Source of the DNA: Dryobates pubescens
Lineage: Eukaryota > Chordata > Aves > Piciformes > Picidae
Length of the DNA stretch: 64,000 nt
Reading direction: 5' to 3'
Assembly: GCF_014839835.1 (NCBI RefSeq)
Contig: NC_071642.1
Span: 9,422,955 to 9,486,954, forward strand
The translations under genes and the position numbers were made by a program. Within the stretch, counting starts at the first letter, position 1; each line of letters starts with the position of its first letter. The notes beneath the pieces are model-generated. The model was not told the DNA's origin and searched no databases. It saw only the letters and a list, made by a program, of their open reading frames with translations. Positions 10,087 to 22,700 of this stretch are shown here, one piece after another.

Positions 10087-12960
10087 GGTCCTGTAGGAGT
10101 CTGTAGGGGTCTGTAGGCTACTCTAGGGGTCTGCAGGGCTCTGAGCAACCTGCTCTGGTGTGAGTGTCCCTGCCCAGGGCAGGGGGGTTGGAACTGGCTG
10201 AGCCTTGAGGTCCCTTCCAGCCCTGACAATGCTCTGATTCTATGCAGGCATCTCCTGGGGGCTGCAGGGGGCTGCAGGCTTCCACTGGGGGCTGTAAGGG
10301 TTTGCAGGGGTCTGCCTGGGTCACCAGGGGCTTTATGGAGATCAGTAGGGGTCTTCAGGGATCTGTAGGGGGCTGCAGAGGTCTGTAAATGCCTATAGAG
10401 GTCTGTAGGGGTCTGTGGAGTTCTGTAGGGGCCTGCAGGGGTCTGTAGACCTCTGCAGGCATCTGCCAGGGGCTGTATGAGTCTGTAGAGGTCTGCAGGG
10501 GTCTGTAGTGATCTACAGGGTTCTGTAGGGGTCTGCAGGGGTCTGTAGACCTCTGCAGGCATCTGCCAGGGGCTGTATGAGTCTGTAGAGGTCTGCAGGG
10601 GTCTGTAGTGATCTACAGGGTTCTGTAGGGGTCTGCAGGGGTGTGCCAGGGTCTGCAGGATTTTGTAGGGGTCTATAGAGGTCTGTGTCAGTCTGTGAGG
10701 GTCTGCAAAGGTCTGTAGGGTCCTGAAGGGGTCTGTAGGGGTCTGCACATCCCTGCAGACCCCTAGAGATCCTGGCAGACCCCTCTAGACTCTGGCAGAC
10801 CACTACAGACACCTAAAGACCCCTACAGACCCTGGCAGAACTTGGCAGACCCTACAGACCCCATCAGACCCCTGGAGATGCCTACAGACCCCTACAGTAT
10901 CTTACAGAGCCCTAAAGACTCCTAAAGAACCCTACAGACCCCTGCAGTCTGCTACAGACTTCTATAGACCCCTACAAAACCCTAGAGACCCTGGCACACC
11001 CCTACAGACCCCTTCAGAGCCCTGTAGGTCACTGCAGACCTGTACAGACCCCTGAAGACCTCTGAAGACCCCTACAGACCTCGAGAGACCCCAGCAGAAC
11101 CATGCAGACCATTATAGACTCCTGCAGACCCCTGCAGACCTCTACAGGCACCTACAGACCCTTGCAGACCCATACAGAACCCTGCACACCCCTACAGACC
11201 ACTAAAGATTCCAGCAGAACCCAGCAGATCCCTGCAGACCCTGGCAGATCCCTGCAGACCCCTCCAGAATCCTGAAGAGCCCTGCAGACCTCTACAGACC
11301 CTCACAGACCCCTGCAGTCCTTTACTTAACCCTGGAGATACCTACATAGAGAGCTCTCTAGACCCCCTGCAGACCCCGGCAGACCCCAGCTGATCCCCCC
11401 AGATCCCTACAGAACTCTACTGACACCTACAGATGGCCTCAGACCGAGGCAGACCCCTGCAGACCTCAACAGGCACTGGCAACTCCCTATGGACCCAGGC
11501 AGACCCTTGCAGACCCCCGCAGACCCCCGCAGACCCCCGCAGAAGCCCACAGACATCGAGTGGACTCCGCGGATGTCTACAGACCCCTGCAGACCTCTCA
11601 GAGACCCTGCAGACCTCTACAGAACTCCGCAGACTCCTGCCGACACCTCCAGACCCCAGCCGAACCCGGGAGCCCCCTGCAGACCCCTGCAGACCCCTGC
11701 AGGACCCCACAGACCTCTACAGAACCCCACGGAGCCCAGCAGACCCTTTCACAGCCCCCAACAGCCCCCGACTGACCCCTACAGAACGCCACAGACCCTG
11801 GCAGAGCACTACAGAGCCTGTGAGCACTGCAGAGCCCTGCAGACCCCACAGACCCCTGCAGACCTCTGCAGACCCCTACAGACCTTACAGACCCCTGCAG
11901 ACCTCTGCAGACCCCTACAGACCTTACAGACCCCTGCAGACCCCTGCACAGCCCGGCAGACCCCTGCAGACCCCTGCACAGCCCGGCAGACCCCTCTAGA
12001 CCCCTGCACAGCCCGGCAGACCCCTGCAGACCCCTCTAGACCCCTGCACAGCCCGGCAGACCCCTGCAGACCCCTCTAGACCCCTGCACAGCCCGGCAGA
12101 CCCCTGCAGACCTCTGCACAGCCCGGCAGACCCCTGCAGACCCCTGCAGACCTCTGCACAGCCCGGCAGACCCCTGCAGACCCCTCTAGACCCCTGCACA
12201 GCCCGGCAGACCCCTGCAGACATTCTGAGAGGGTCTGTAGGGGTCTGCAGCTCTCTGCAGGGGTCCATAGGGATCTGTGGGGGTCTGGAAGTTTCTGTAG
12301 GGGTCTGCAGAAGTCTGCAGGGGTCTGTGGGGGTCTGGAAGTTTCTGTAGGGGTCTGTAGAGGTCTGCAGGGGTCTGTGGGGGTCTGTAGTGGTCTGCAG
12401 GGGTCTTCAGGGGTCTGGAAGTTTCTGTAGGGGTCTGTAGAGGTCTGCAGGGGTCTGTGGGGTCTGTGGGGGTCTGCAGGGGTCTGCAGGGGTCTGGAAG
12501 TTTCTGTAGGGGTCTGTAGAGGTCTGCAGGGGTCTGTAGGGGTCTGTAGAATTCTGTAGGGCTCTGTAGGGGCTTGCAGGGCTCTGTAGGGGCTTGCAGG
12601 GATCTGTAGGGGCTTGCAGGGCTCTGTAGGGGCTTGCAGGGCTCTGTAGGGGCTTGCAGGGGTCTGTAGGGCTCTGTAGGGGTCTGTAGAATTCTGTAGG
12701 GCTCTGCAGGGGTCTGCAGGGGTCTGCAGGGCTCTGCAGGGGTCTGTAGAATTCTGTAGGGCTCTGTAGGGGTCTGTAGGGTTCTTCAAGAGTCCACAGG
12801 GGCATGCAATGATCTGTAGGGGTCTGTAGGGGTCTGCTGGCTTCCTTATGGCTCCCTAGGGGTCTGTAGGTGGGGACCCTAGCTGGGGTCTGTAGGGGTC
12901 CCTAGGGTTCTGTCTGAGTCTTCCAAGGTGTTCAGGGGTCTGTAGGTGTCTGCAGGCTTT
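10087..12960. repeat. 2.9-kb satellite-like array of a 10-bp unit, with two strand switches
   Basis: The unit is CAGACCCCTG or CAGACCCCTA with a period of 10 bp. On the plus strand 10087 to about 10760 reads in the G-rich sense (GGTCTGTAGG), about 10760 to 12225 in the C-rich sense, and 12225-12960 again in the G-rich sense, so neighbouring blocks are inverted relative to each other. The middle block contains a more homogenised, roughly 40-bp higher-order unit (11940-12215) with CACAGCCCGG variants. A CR1 fragment sits inside the left block. Confidence 0.92.
10139..10245 (+). mobile_element. CR1 LINE, 3' end fragment inside the 10-bp array
   Basis: CR1 3' UTR ending TGCTCTGATTCTATG. It resembles the copy at 8380-8460 closely, so both derive from the same young subfamily. 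Confidence 0.8.
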
Positions 12961-13339
12961 CACCCCTGTGAACTGTGCTGAGCATCCCTTCAGCCATGCC
13001 CCCTGCCCCACCGAGGCATCCAGCTCTGCACTGTGCCCTGCTGCCCAGCTTGGCATCCCTGCAGCTGTGCCATCCTGCTCCATGCCAGGCACCTCCGTGC
13101 CCGTGCCCCCCTGCCCTGTGCCATCTATCCCACCCTCATCCCCCCTGCCAGACACCCTCCCACCCCAGCCAGGTCGCACCAGCCGGGGCCGGCTGCGGGC
13201 ACCGGGGGCTTTCTCGTTCCACCCCAGCCCAAGCCCGGAGGGGCGGTCCCGAGGGCGGTCCCGGTAGGTGCGGGCGGGGAGGGCAGTCTTGGGGGCCGTC
13301 CCCGGGAGCAGGCTCCGAGGGCGGTGCCGGTGAGCGCGG

Positions 13340-13797
13340 ATGGGAGGCGCTCCCGGGGCGGTGCCGGTAAGTGCGGACGGGAGGCGGTGCCGGTACGTGC
13401 GGGACGAGGGAGGTCCCGGGGGCGGTGCCGGTAAGGGCGCTACGGGAGGGGGGGGCGGTGCCGGTGGGGCGGTCCCGAGGCGGCCCCAGGGGCTGTGCCG
13501 GGGCGGTGCCGGGGCGGTGCCGGTAGGGTGGACGGGAGGCGGCGATGGGGTGGTCCCAGGGGCGGTGCCGGGGCGGTGCCGGTGGGGCGGGCGGGAGGCG
13601 GTGCCGGGGAGGTGCCGGTGGGGCGGGGCCGGTGGGGCGGGCGGGAGGCGGTGCCGGGGCGGTGCCGATGGGGTGGGGCCGGTGGGGCGGGCGGGAGGCG
13701 GTGCCGGGGCGGTGCCGGTGGGGCGGGCGGGGGGCGGGGCCGGGGCGGGGCCGGTAGGTGCGGAGCGCGGCGGGGGCGGTCCGGGAGCGGCGCTGCC
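13340..13797. promoter_or_regulatory. DBNL promoter region: CpG island built of a GC-box minisatellite
   Basis: Immediately upstream of the DBNL ATG the sequence is a tandem repeat of GCGGTGCCGG and GGTGGGGCGGGCGGGAG units, extremely CpG-rich, with many GGGCGG boxes of the Sp1 type. No TATA box is visible. The CpG-rich region starts near 13160. Positions 12960-13160 hold nothing recognisable. Confidence 0.65.
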
Positions 13798-16700
13798 ATG
13801 GCGCTGAACCTGAGCAAGAACGGCCGAGCGCTGCAGGAGGCCTACGGGAGGGTCGTGGCGGCCGGAAGCCCCACGGACTGGTGAGGCGCTGGGGGGCACT
13901 GGGAGCGACTGGGAAGGGGCTCGGGGAGGGGCACAGGAGGGAAACGTGGGCCGGGGGTGTAGGATGTGGTGGGGCAGGGGTGGAAGGGGTTCGGAGGGTT
14001 GAGGAAGGGGAGGTTCGAGGGGTGTTGGAGGATCGAGGGGGTAGGGGGCTTGGGGGGGATGGGGAGATGTGAGGGATGCTGGGGGGAGGGTATGAGGATG
14101 GTGGGGACGCGGATATGAGGATGGTGGGGAGGGGGATTGGGGGTGGTAAGGAGGGGGTTGGGGGTGTTTGGGGAGGGCTGCGGGTTACGCACGGAGGATC
14201 GGGAAGGGTCTGGGGGATCGGAGTGGGGGGAGGTGGGGACGGGGGGGGGAAGCGAAGCGAGGCCGGGTGGGGGTGTCTGCAGGGTGGGTGAGGGAAGATT
14301 CGGGGCTGGGCCAGGGCCTGGCGTGGGCTGTGGGGGGCGGGGGTGGATTAGTCAGAGGATGTGGGGGGTGGAGGCGGTCGGGGGTGCGGGGGGGGCTGGG
14401 GTGGGGGCTGTGGGGTGGAAAGGGAGGATCGGGAAGTGCCTGGGCTGTGGGGCAGCAGGAGTGGGGAGGGGACCTCCGTGCATGGGGGGGTGGCCCAGCG
14501 GGGGGGTGCTGTGGGGGGTTTGGGCGGCGCTGTGCTCCTTTGAGCGCACATTGCCCCCCCCCGGGCTGGACAAACCCCTGCTCCCCTGCCTCAGGGCTCT
14601 CTTCACCTACGAAGGCAACAGCAATGACCTGCGTGTGGCTGGCTCCGGAGGTGAGGGGGGAGACGCCCCCGGGGGGGCTGCAGGGCTCCGCACGTGGGAC
14701 CGGGGTGGCTTTTGTCGCTCGGAGCTTCTGGGGGCATCCCGGCGGTGCGGGAGGAAGTGTCTGCCTTGCCCTGCCGCCGTGGCTGGGGGGGGGAGGGGTT
14801 TGCTGGCGGTGAGGGAAGGAAGGACCTGGGAGTGCTTCAGAGTCCAGCTTGGGCCTCCTGGAACTGCTTTTGTACGGCAAGGGAGTGCCCAGCTGGGCAA
14901 GGAGGGCAGCAGCAGCCTGGCCGGGAGCAGCAGTGCCGTGGGCAGCAGGAGCAGGGCAGGGACTGTGCCCCTGGGCTGGGCACTGGGGAGGCCACAGAGG
15001 AGGCTGAGGGAGAGCTCACTGCTCTCTACAGCTCCTGAGAGGAGGCTGGAGCCAGGTGGGGGTTGGGCTCTGCTCCCTAGGAACAAGTGATGGGAGGAGA
15101 GGCAATGGCCTCAGGCTGCCCCAGGGGAGGCTCAGGTTGGCCATGAGGAACAATTTCCTCCTGGGAAGGTTTGTCCAGGCCTGGCCCAGGCTGCCCAGGG
15201 CAGTGGTGCAGTGCCCTGGAGGGGCTGCAGAGCCCTGGAGCTGTGGTGCTGAGGCCATGGATGGTGGTGCCCTGGCAGTGCTGGGGTCAGGCTTGGACTG
15301 GGTGCTCTGAAAGGTCTCTTTCAAACAGAACCATTCCATGATCCCAGGATTGGTTCTTTGGTTCTCACTCAGCTGCACAAACTCTCCTGGCTGCAGAGCC
15401 CCAGCTGGCACCAATCCTGTCCTGTCTGGTTTCTCCACTCTGGAGATTTGCATCCCCAGCTCTCAGCCAGGCTCCCTCACCCTTCCCCATTAGTTTCTCC
15501 TGGTTGGGTGAGGTGGTGCTGGGCAGCTCCACAGGCACTGGTGGGGCCCAGGCCGAGGGTGCTTTGGTTCCTGGATGGTTTTGCATCGAGGATGGGGGCT
15601 GTGGGGGCTCTGTGCTGCAGATCAGCATGGGGCTGGTGAGGCTCTGGGATGTGCATGTGCTGATGGTGGTGTGGAAGAGGGCTGTGAGCTTAGGTCTTGC
15701 TGCTCAGTGAGGTTGTGAGTTAAGTGTCCCAGGTGCTGCTGCTCCTGGACCTGGCTGGACTCAGCACAGCTCTGCCCCTCCAGCACATCCCTTTGTGTCC
15801 TCTCACCCAGAGCAGCTCCTGGGCAAGCTCAGGAGGCCTGGGTTGGATGAGTTGCATCGAGAACTGAAGGACAGAGCTCCTTAGAGGCTTGTGAGCAGCA
15901 GCACAGAGTCTGGCTGGAGGCCTGGTGGTGTTCCCCTGGGGTCGGCACTGGGTCCAGTCTTGGTTGAGGTCTTCATCAGCAATGTGGATGAGGCACAGGG
16001 CAGACCCTGAGCCAGTTTGCTGCTGGCACCAGCCTGGGAGCTGTGCCTGACAGCCCCAGGCTGTGCTGGGGCCCAGGGAGCCCAGGCCAGGCTGCAGAGC
16101 TGGGACAGAGGAACCTCAGGAGGGTCAAGCAGGGCAAGGGCAGGGTCCTGCCCCTGGGGAGCAAAAACCTCCTGCAGCAGCACAGCTGAGGGGGAACCTG
16201 CTAGGAAGCAGCTCCAGGAGAAGGAGCTGGGAGGGCTGGGGGACAAGAAGGTGCCCAGGAGCCAGCAGTGTGCCCTGGGGGCCAAGAAGGCCTCAGTGGT
16301 GTCCTGGGGGGCATGGAGGAGAGTGTGGGCAGCAGGGCAAGGGAGGCTCTGCTGCCCTCTGCCCTGCCCTGGGGAGCCCACAGCTGCACTCCTGGCTCCA
16401 GCTCTGGGCTCCCCAGTTGCAGAGCCTGGGAAGTGCTGGGGAGAGTCCAGGGCAGGCTGGGAAGCTGCTGAGGGGCCTGGAGCAGCTCTGGCAGCAGCAA
16501 AGGCTGAGAGCCCTGGGGCTGAGAGCCTGCAGAAGAGCAGCCCCAGAGGGCAGCTGAGCAATGCTCAGCAAGAGCTGAAGGAGCTGTGGGGGGCAGGAGG
16601 CTGGGGCCAGGCTCTGCTGAGTGGTGCCCAGGGCCAGGCCAAGGGGCAAGGGGCACAGATTGGCAGCCAGGAGATGCCAGCTGGAGAGGAGGAGAAAGTA

Positions 16701-19700
16701 GTTTGGTGTGAGGGTGCTGGAGGCCTGGAGCAGGCTGCCCAGAGAGGTTGTGGAGTCTCCTCTGGAGAGCTTCCAACCCCCCCTGGGCACTGTGCCCCTG
16801 GGCAAGCTGCTGTGGGAGCCCTGCTGGAGCAGGGCTTGGGCTGGGGGAGCTCCAGAGGTCACTTCCCACCCCCTGCCGTAGGATTTGTTCCATGGCGAGG
16901 GCAAACCCTCAGCCCCTCCCCGGCTAGCATCTTCCGGCCGGGATTCGGTTCCTGGCAGCTCCGGAAAGCTCCGCGGCAGGCACAGAGCTGCGGAGAGGGA
17001 ACCCAGCCCGGGGGAGACCGGCAGGGGGGAGCTGCAGCAGCTGCGGGGTGGCAGCGGCAGCTCCAGGGCAAGCTGCAGCGGCTCCGGGGGAAGCTGCACC
17101 TCGGGGGGAGCTGCAGGGGCTCCGGGGGAAGCTGCACCTCGGGGGGAGCTGCACCTCGGGGGGAGCTGCACCTCGGGGGGAGCTGCAGGGGCTCCGGGGG
17201 AAGCTGCAGCAGCTCGGGGGCAAGCTGCAGGGCCTCCGGGGGAGCTGCAGGGGCTCCGGGGGAAGCTGCAGCACCTCGGGGGGAGCTGCACCTCGGGGGG
17301 AAGCTGCAGCAGCTCGGGGGGAAGCTGCACCTCGGGGGCAAGCTGCAGGGGCTGGGATGGAGTCAGGGAGGATGCTGTAGGAGCTGGGCCGGGGGAAAGC
17401 TGCAGCCGCCCCATGAGAAGCTGCAGCCAGCCGGGGGGGAAGCTGCAGCAGGCTGGGGGGAAGCTGCAGCAGGCTGGGGGGAAGCTGCAGCAGGCTGGGG
17501 GGAAGCTGCAGCAGGCTGGGGGGAAGCTGCAGCAGGCTGGGGGGAAGCTGCAGGTCGTGGTTCCAGGGCTCAGACCAAAGCCCAGAGGAGGGCCCTGGCC
17601 TGGGGAGGTCTTTCAGAGCTGCCAGCTGCCAGCTTGTTGCATTTTCCCTCCTTCTCTGGGAGGTTTTGGCAGCCAGGCTGTGGCTGGTGGGGTGTCAGGG
17701 CAGGGACAACGTGTGGCAGGGTCACCCTGGGCCCCTCTGCTGAGGTTGTGTCCCACCATGTGCCAGGGGTTAGCTCTGCTCCTCTCTGTAAGGGGAGATC
17801 TCATTGCTCCCCTCAGCTACCTGAGAGGAGGTTGTGGGAGGTGGGGGCTGGGCTGGTGAGCCAGGGAGCAAGAGACGGGGCAAGAGGAAGTGGTCTCAAG
17901 TTGCACCGAGGGAGGTTCAGGTTGGGTACCAGGAAGAATTGCTTCCCTCAGAAGGGTTCTCAGAACAAGTCCCCAGAAGGACTTGGAGGGCTGGAGCAGG
18001 GCCAGGGAAGGGCAACAGAGCTGGGGAAGGGTCTGGAGAGCAGGGCTGGGGAGGAGCAGCTGAGGCAGCTGGGGGGGTTGAGGCTGGAGCAGAGGAGGCT
18101 GAGGGAGAGCTCATTGCTCTCTGCAGCTCCTGAGAGGAGGCTGGAGCCAGGTGGGGGTTGGGCTCTGCTCCCTAGGAACAAGTGATGGGAGGAGAGGCAA
18201 TGGCCTCAGGGTGCCCCAGGGGAGGCTCAGGTTGGCTATGAGGAACAATTTCCTCCTGGGAAGGTTTGCCCAGGCCTGGCCCAGGCTGCCCAGGGCAGTG
18301 GTGCAGTCCCCAGCCCCGGAGGGGTTCCAGAGCCCTGGAGCTGTGGTGCTGAGGGCCATGGGGGGGTGGTGCTTTGAGCAGGTACTGGGAGGTCTGGGAT
18401 CAACAGGAGGCATCTGGAATGCTCTTGGTGTGGGAGCACTCTGGCTGATGAGCAGCCAGCAGGCTGCAGGCTCTCCCACCACAGCTGCCTGCTCTGCTCA
18501 GCTCACCTCCTCTCTTCTCTCCTGGGGCAGATGGTGGCCTGGAGGAGATGGTGGAGGAGCTCAACAGTGGGAAGGTGATGTATGCCTTCTGCAGGGTGAA
18601 GGACCCCAACTCTGGCCTGCCCAAATATGTCCTCATCAACTGGGTGAGTGTGAACAGGCCCTGGCCCTGGCCCTGCAGGGACCTGCTGGGCTGGAGCCTC
18701 CCTCCAGCTCCCCCCTGGCTCGTGGCTGCCTCACCTGCAGCAGCTGGCACCTGGAGTCCTCTCCCCCCAGCTGCAATCCTGAGGGTGTTCCCTGGGCTCC
18801 CAAGCTCTTCACCAGCTTGCCCTCCTTCCATGGAGAGCCTGCCCCAGCGTGGCTCCACTGCAAGCTGGTCCTGCAGGGTGCTCCTGCCAGCAGACCTGCT
18901 CCAGTGGGGGTTCCTCTCTGCATGGGGCTGCAGGTCAGACAGGAGCCTGCCCCAGCACAGCTGCCCACAGCCTCCTTAGCCTGCTCCACTGGGGGTCTTC
19001 CAGGGGCTGCAGGTGGAATCTGCTCTACTGTTCATGGTCCTCACCATGGGGCTGCAGAGAAATCTCTGCTCCAGCACCTGGAGCACCTCCCCCTGCTGCT
19101 GCACTGACCTTGGAGTCTGCAGGGTTGGCTCTGTCCCATGTTCTCCCTCTTCCCCCCAGCTGTGGCCTCCAGCCTTGGCCAGGGGTGGGGTCCTGGAATG
19201 GGTCTTGCTGGACCTGCCTGGCTCAAAGCTGACCATGTTCAGCCCCTGCTCCACCAGGGAAGGTGCCAGCACTGGATGCTGTGTCCATCCTGGGAGTCCT
19301 TTGGCAACCACTGCATAGCCCCAAGACCTCTGGGGACACCTCCTTGGCATAGGCTTCACCTGGGCTCCAGGACAGCTCAGGGCTCTACAAGGGCCTGAGA
19401 GGAGGCTGGAGCCAGGTGGGGGCTGGGCTCTGCTCCCAAGGAACAAGGACAGCAGGAGAGGAAATGGCTTCAAGGAGCCCCAGGGGAGGCTCAGGTTGGC
19501 CATGAGGAGCAATTTCTTCCTGGGAAGGGTTGCCCAGGCCTGGCCCAGGCTGCCCAGGGCAGGGGTGCAGTCCCCTGGAGGGGTTCCAGAGATGATTGGG
19601 GGAGGAGCTCAGCCCCATGGGAGCTGTGTGCAGGGAGATGTTGGCTCCTGGTTGGACTCCAAGGGCTTGGAGGTCTTTTCCAACCAGGTGATTCTGTGCT

Positions 19701-22700
19701 TCTGTACCAGAAGGTGACCAACACCAACCCAGCCCCCCCTGGGGAGGGCTTTGCCATGGCCTCCACAGATGCTCTGCAGACTCAGGCTGAGGAGCTGCTG
19801 CTGGAAACCCACCCTGGGCTGGGGCTCTCCTCTGGGGACCTTCCAAACCAGTTGTGCTCCTGGGCAGCCTGCTCTGGCTGTCCCTGCTGGAGCAAGGGGG
19901 TTGGGCTGGATGACCTCCAGAGGTCTCTTCTGACCCAGCCATGCTGAGGGTCCACAGAATCCACCCTTGGCCTCTTGTCACACCCTGCATGCTGGGGGTG
20001 ATGCTCCCTGATCCTCTCCACCCTGGGCCTGGCACCTCCATGCCCTGCTGCCAGGATGCCATTCCTTAGAGCCTGGTGGCAGCCCCCCCCAGGGGCTGCT
20101 GTGGAGGAGCCAGCCCCAGCCTCAGCTCTTCCAAGCACAGAATCACAGAGTGGCAGAAGGCCACAGAAGGGCTGCAGGAGAGGCTCCAGAGGAGGCCACC
20201 AGGATGCCCTGAGGCTGGAGAACCTCTCCTGTGGGGAGCTGAGAGATCCTCTCCTCCAACCTGCCCCCATGCCCAGGGACACCACTCAGCTGGACTCAGC
20301 TGCTCAGAGCCTCTTCCAGCCTGGCCTTGAGCACCTGCAGGGAGGAGGCAGCCACAGCCTCCCTGGGCAGCCTGGGCCACAGCTTCACTGCCCTGGGACT
20401 GAAGAGCTTCTTCCCAAGCTCCTGGCTGACCTCCAGGGTCACAGCATCAGAGGCACAGAGTCCCAGGCTCAGAATCCCAGCACCAACCAGGCTGGCAGAG
20501 ACCTCTGGGCTCCCCAAGTCCCAGCTCTGCCCCCTCCCCCCCCATCAATCAGCTGAACCATGGCACCCAGGGCCTCCTCCAGACCCTTCTGAAGCCCCTC
20601 CAGGGATGGGGACTCCACCACCTCCCCGGGCAGCACATTCCAGTGGCCAGTCTGTGCCTGGGAAGAATTTCTTCCTCCCATCAGCCTGAGCCTCCCCTGG
20701 GGCAGCCTGAGGCTGTGCCCTGTGGCCCTGGGCTGGTGCTGAGGGAGGTCTCTCAGCTGCTGCCTCTCTGCAGACAGGGGAAGGAGTCAACGACGTCCGG
20801 AAAGGAGCCTGCGCCAACCACGTCAGCACCGTGGCCAACTTCCTGAAGGTCTGAGCCTTTGGCAGGGGTCCTGCTTGGCTTGTGGGGGGCTTCAGGCTAG
20901 GCCATGGCCACAGGGAGCTGTGCCCTGCTCTTTGGGGTGGCACAGAGATGGCTGCAGGGCGGGCTCGGGGCCAGCTGCAGGAGAGCTCGGGGCCATGCCT
21001 CGGGGATGGAGGAACCTCCTGCAGGCCAGGGTAGGGCTGGAGACTGGGGAGGAGCTGGCATCAGCCTCTTCTCCCCTGCTGGTGGGGACCTCTCAGAGCA
21101 GCTGTGGTGGCTTCTGGAGCCTCCTCTCACCCCTGTGCTGTGACCCCTGCCCAGGGGGCTCATGTCACCATCAATGCCCGCACCGAGGAGGACGTGGAGC
21201 CTGAGCTCATCATGGAGAAGGTTGCCAAGGCCTCTGGGGCCAACTACAACTTCCACAAGGAGAGCAGCAAGTTCCAGGACTCAGGTCCTCAAGCTCCTGT
21301 GGTGAGTTGGCTCCTGGGGTGGCTCTGTGGGCACTCTGTGCTTGCAGGCAGGAGAAGGGGCTGGGGCCACCCTCAGTGACCCTGTGGTGGGTGTCGGGGT
21401 CCCTGTGCTCTGCTGTGGCAGCACCAGGGCTGGTTCCTCTCTCTCTGGCTTGTTATGGAGTGGGTCAGGGCAAGGAGATGAGGTGGTGGCAGAGCCACAG
21501 GGGGAGGTGGGGACAAGGAGTGATGGCTTGGGACTCCAAGAGGGAGAGAAGGAAGAGATGTTTGGCACTGAGGGTGCTGAGAGCCTGGCCCGAGCAGCTC
21601 AGAGCTGGGAGCTGCCCCAAGCCTGGCACCAGCCCAGGGCAGGTTGGTTTGGGCTCTGAGCAGCCTGCTCTGCCTGGGGATGTTCCTGTTCAGTGCAGAG
21701 GGCTGGGCTGGATGAGCTTGGAAGGTTCCTTCCCACTGAAACCATTCCATGGTTCCATGATTGCAGCCCCAACTGCTCTGGCAGCAGGGCTGATGTCCAC
21801 AGCTCTGCTCAGGTGCCTGAAGGCACAGAGAGGCTGTGGGGCTGCTCCCAGGCTGTGGAGCAGCTGTGGGGCAGGGGACAAGCAGAACTTTGTCCCTCTT
21901 GCAAAGGAGACCTGAGGCTTTCCCTCCCCCCAGTGCTGTGAAGTGTTGAGGCCTCAGCAGCTTCCCTCCAGCTGAAGCCTTCTGGAGGTTTTTGAGCACC
22001 CCAGCCAGGAGCTTGCTCAGCTGCCACAGGAGCAGCTCAGCTTCAGGTGATCTGCAGCCCTGCTGTAGAGCTGAGCTGAGCCCTCAGTGTCCCCCAGCCC
22101 TGCTTTGCTGTGGCAGGGCCACCTTCCCATGGCTTCTGGTCACCTTGCTGGCTGCCCCAGGCTGGGCTTTGCAGATGACTTCATTTTTAACTTGAGGCAA
22201 GGGGAGGAGCAGGCTGGGAGCCTCCACTGCTGGCAGCTCAGGCACTGATGGGCTTCAGCCAACCCTTCCTGAAAGCCTGGGGTGAAGCATCAGGTTCCAG
22301 TCCCAGGGCTCTGTTGGCCCTTCCAGCCCTGGCTGCTGGGCTGTGAGACTGGAGAAAGGCAAAGAGGGTCTGACCAGGACCTGTGGCTGCTCCATGAGGG
22401 TCACCTTCTGCCTTCCCCCCAGGGCACTGTGTACCAGAAGACAAATGCAATGTGTGAGATCAAGAGAGTCAACAAAGACAACTTCTGGGCCAAGGCTGAG
22501 GTGAGGGAGGCAGGAGAGCAGCCTCTGCTGCAGCTGCATCAGTGGGTTGGGAGGTGGGATGGAGGTGTGGAGTTCCCTGGGGCAGCTCTGGAGCCCTCAG
22601 CACAGACAGGGATCTGAGCAGGGCCAGAGGAGGCCACAGCAGTGCTGGCAGGGCTGGAGGCCCTCTGCTGAGGCCAGGCTGAGAGGGTTGGGGTTGTGCA

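Noticed and set aside
11433-12079. Open frames of about 190 codons encoding CRPLQTPAD repeats
   Set aside because: A 10-bp unit read in any frame gives a 10-residue repeat; all three frames are open, as expected of an array and not of a gene.
16017-18185. Plus-strand open frame of 722 codons in DBNL intron 2
   Set aside because: It stitches together a CR1, a minisatellite and another CR1 with no splice or domain support.
18880-19330. Possible LTR fossil in DBNL intron 3
   Set aside because: Only a vague resemblance to a dispersed bird repeat; no terminal repeats, target duplication or coding remnant, so it is listed only as an unclassified repeat.
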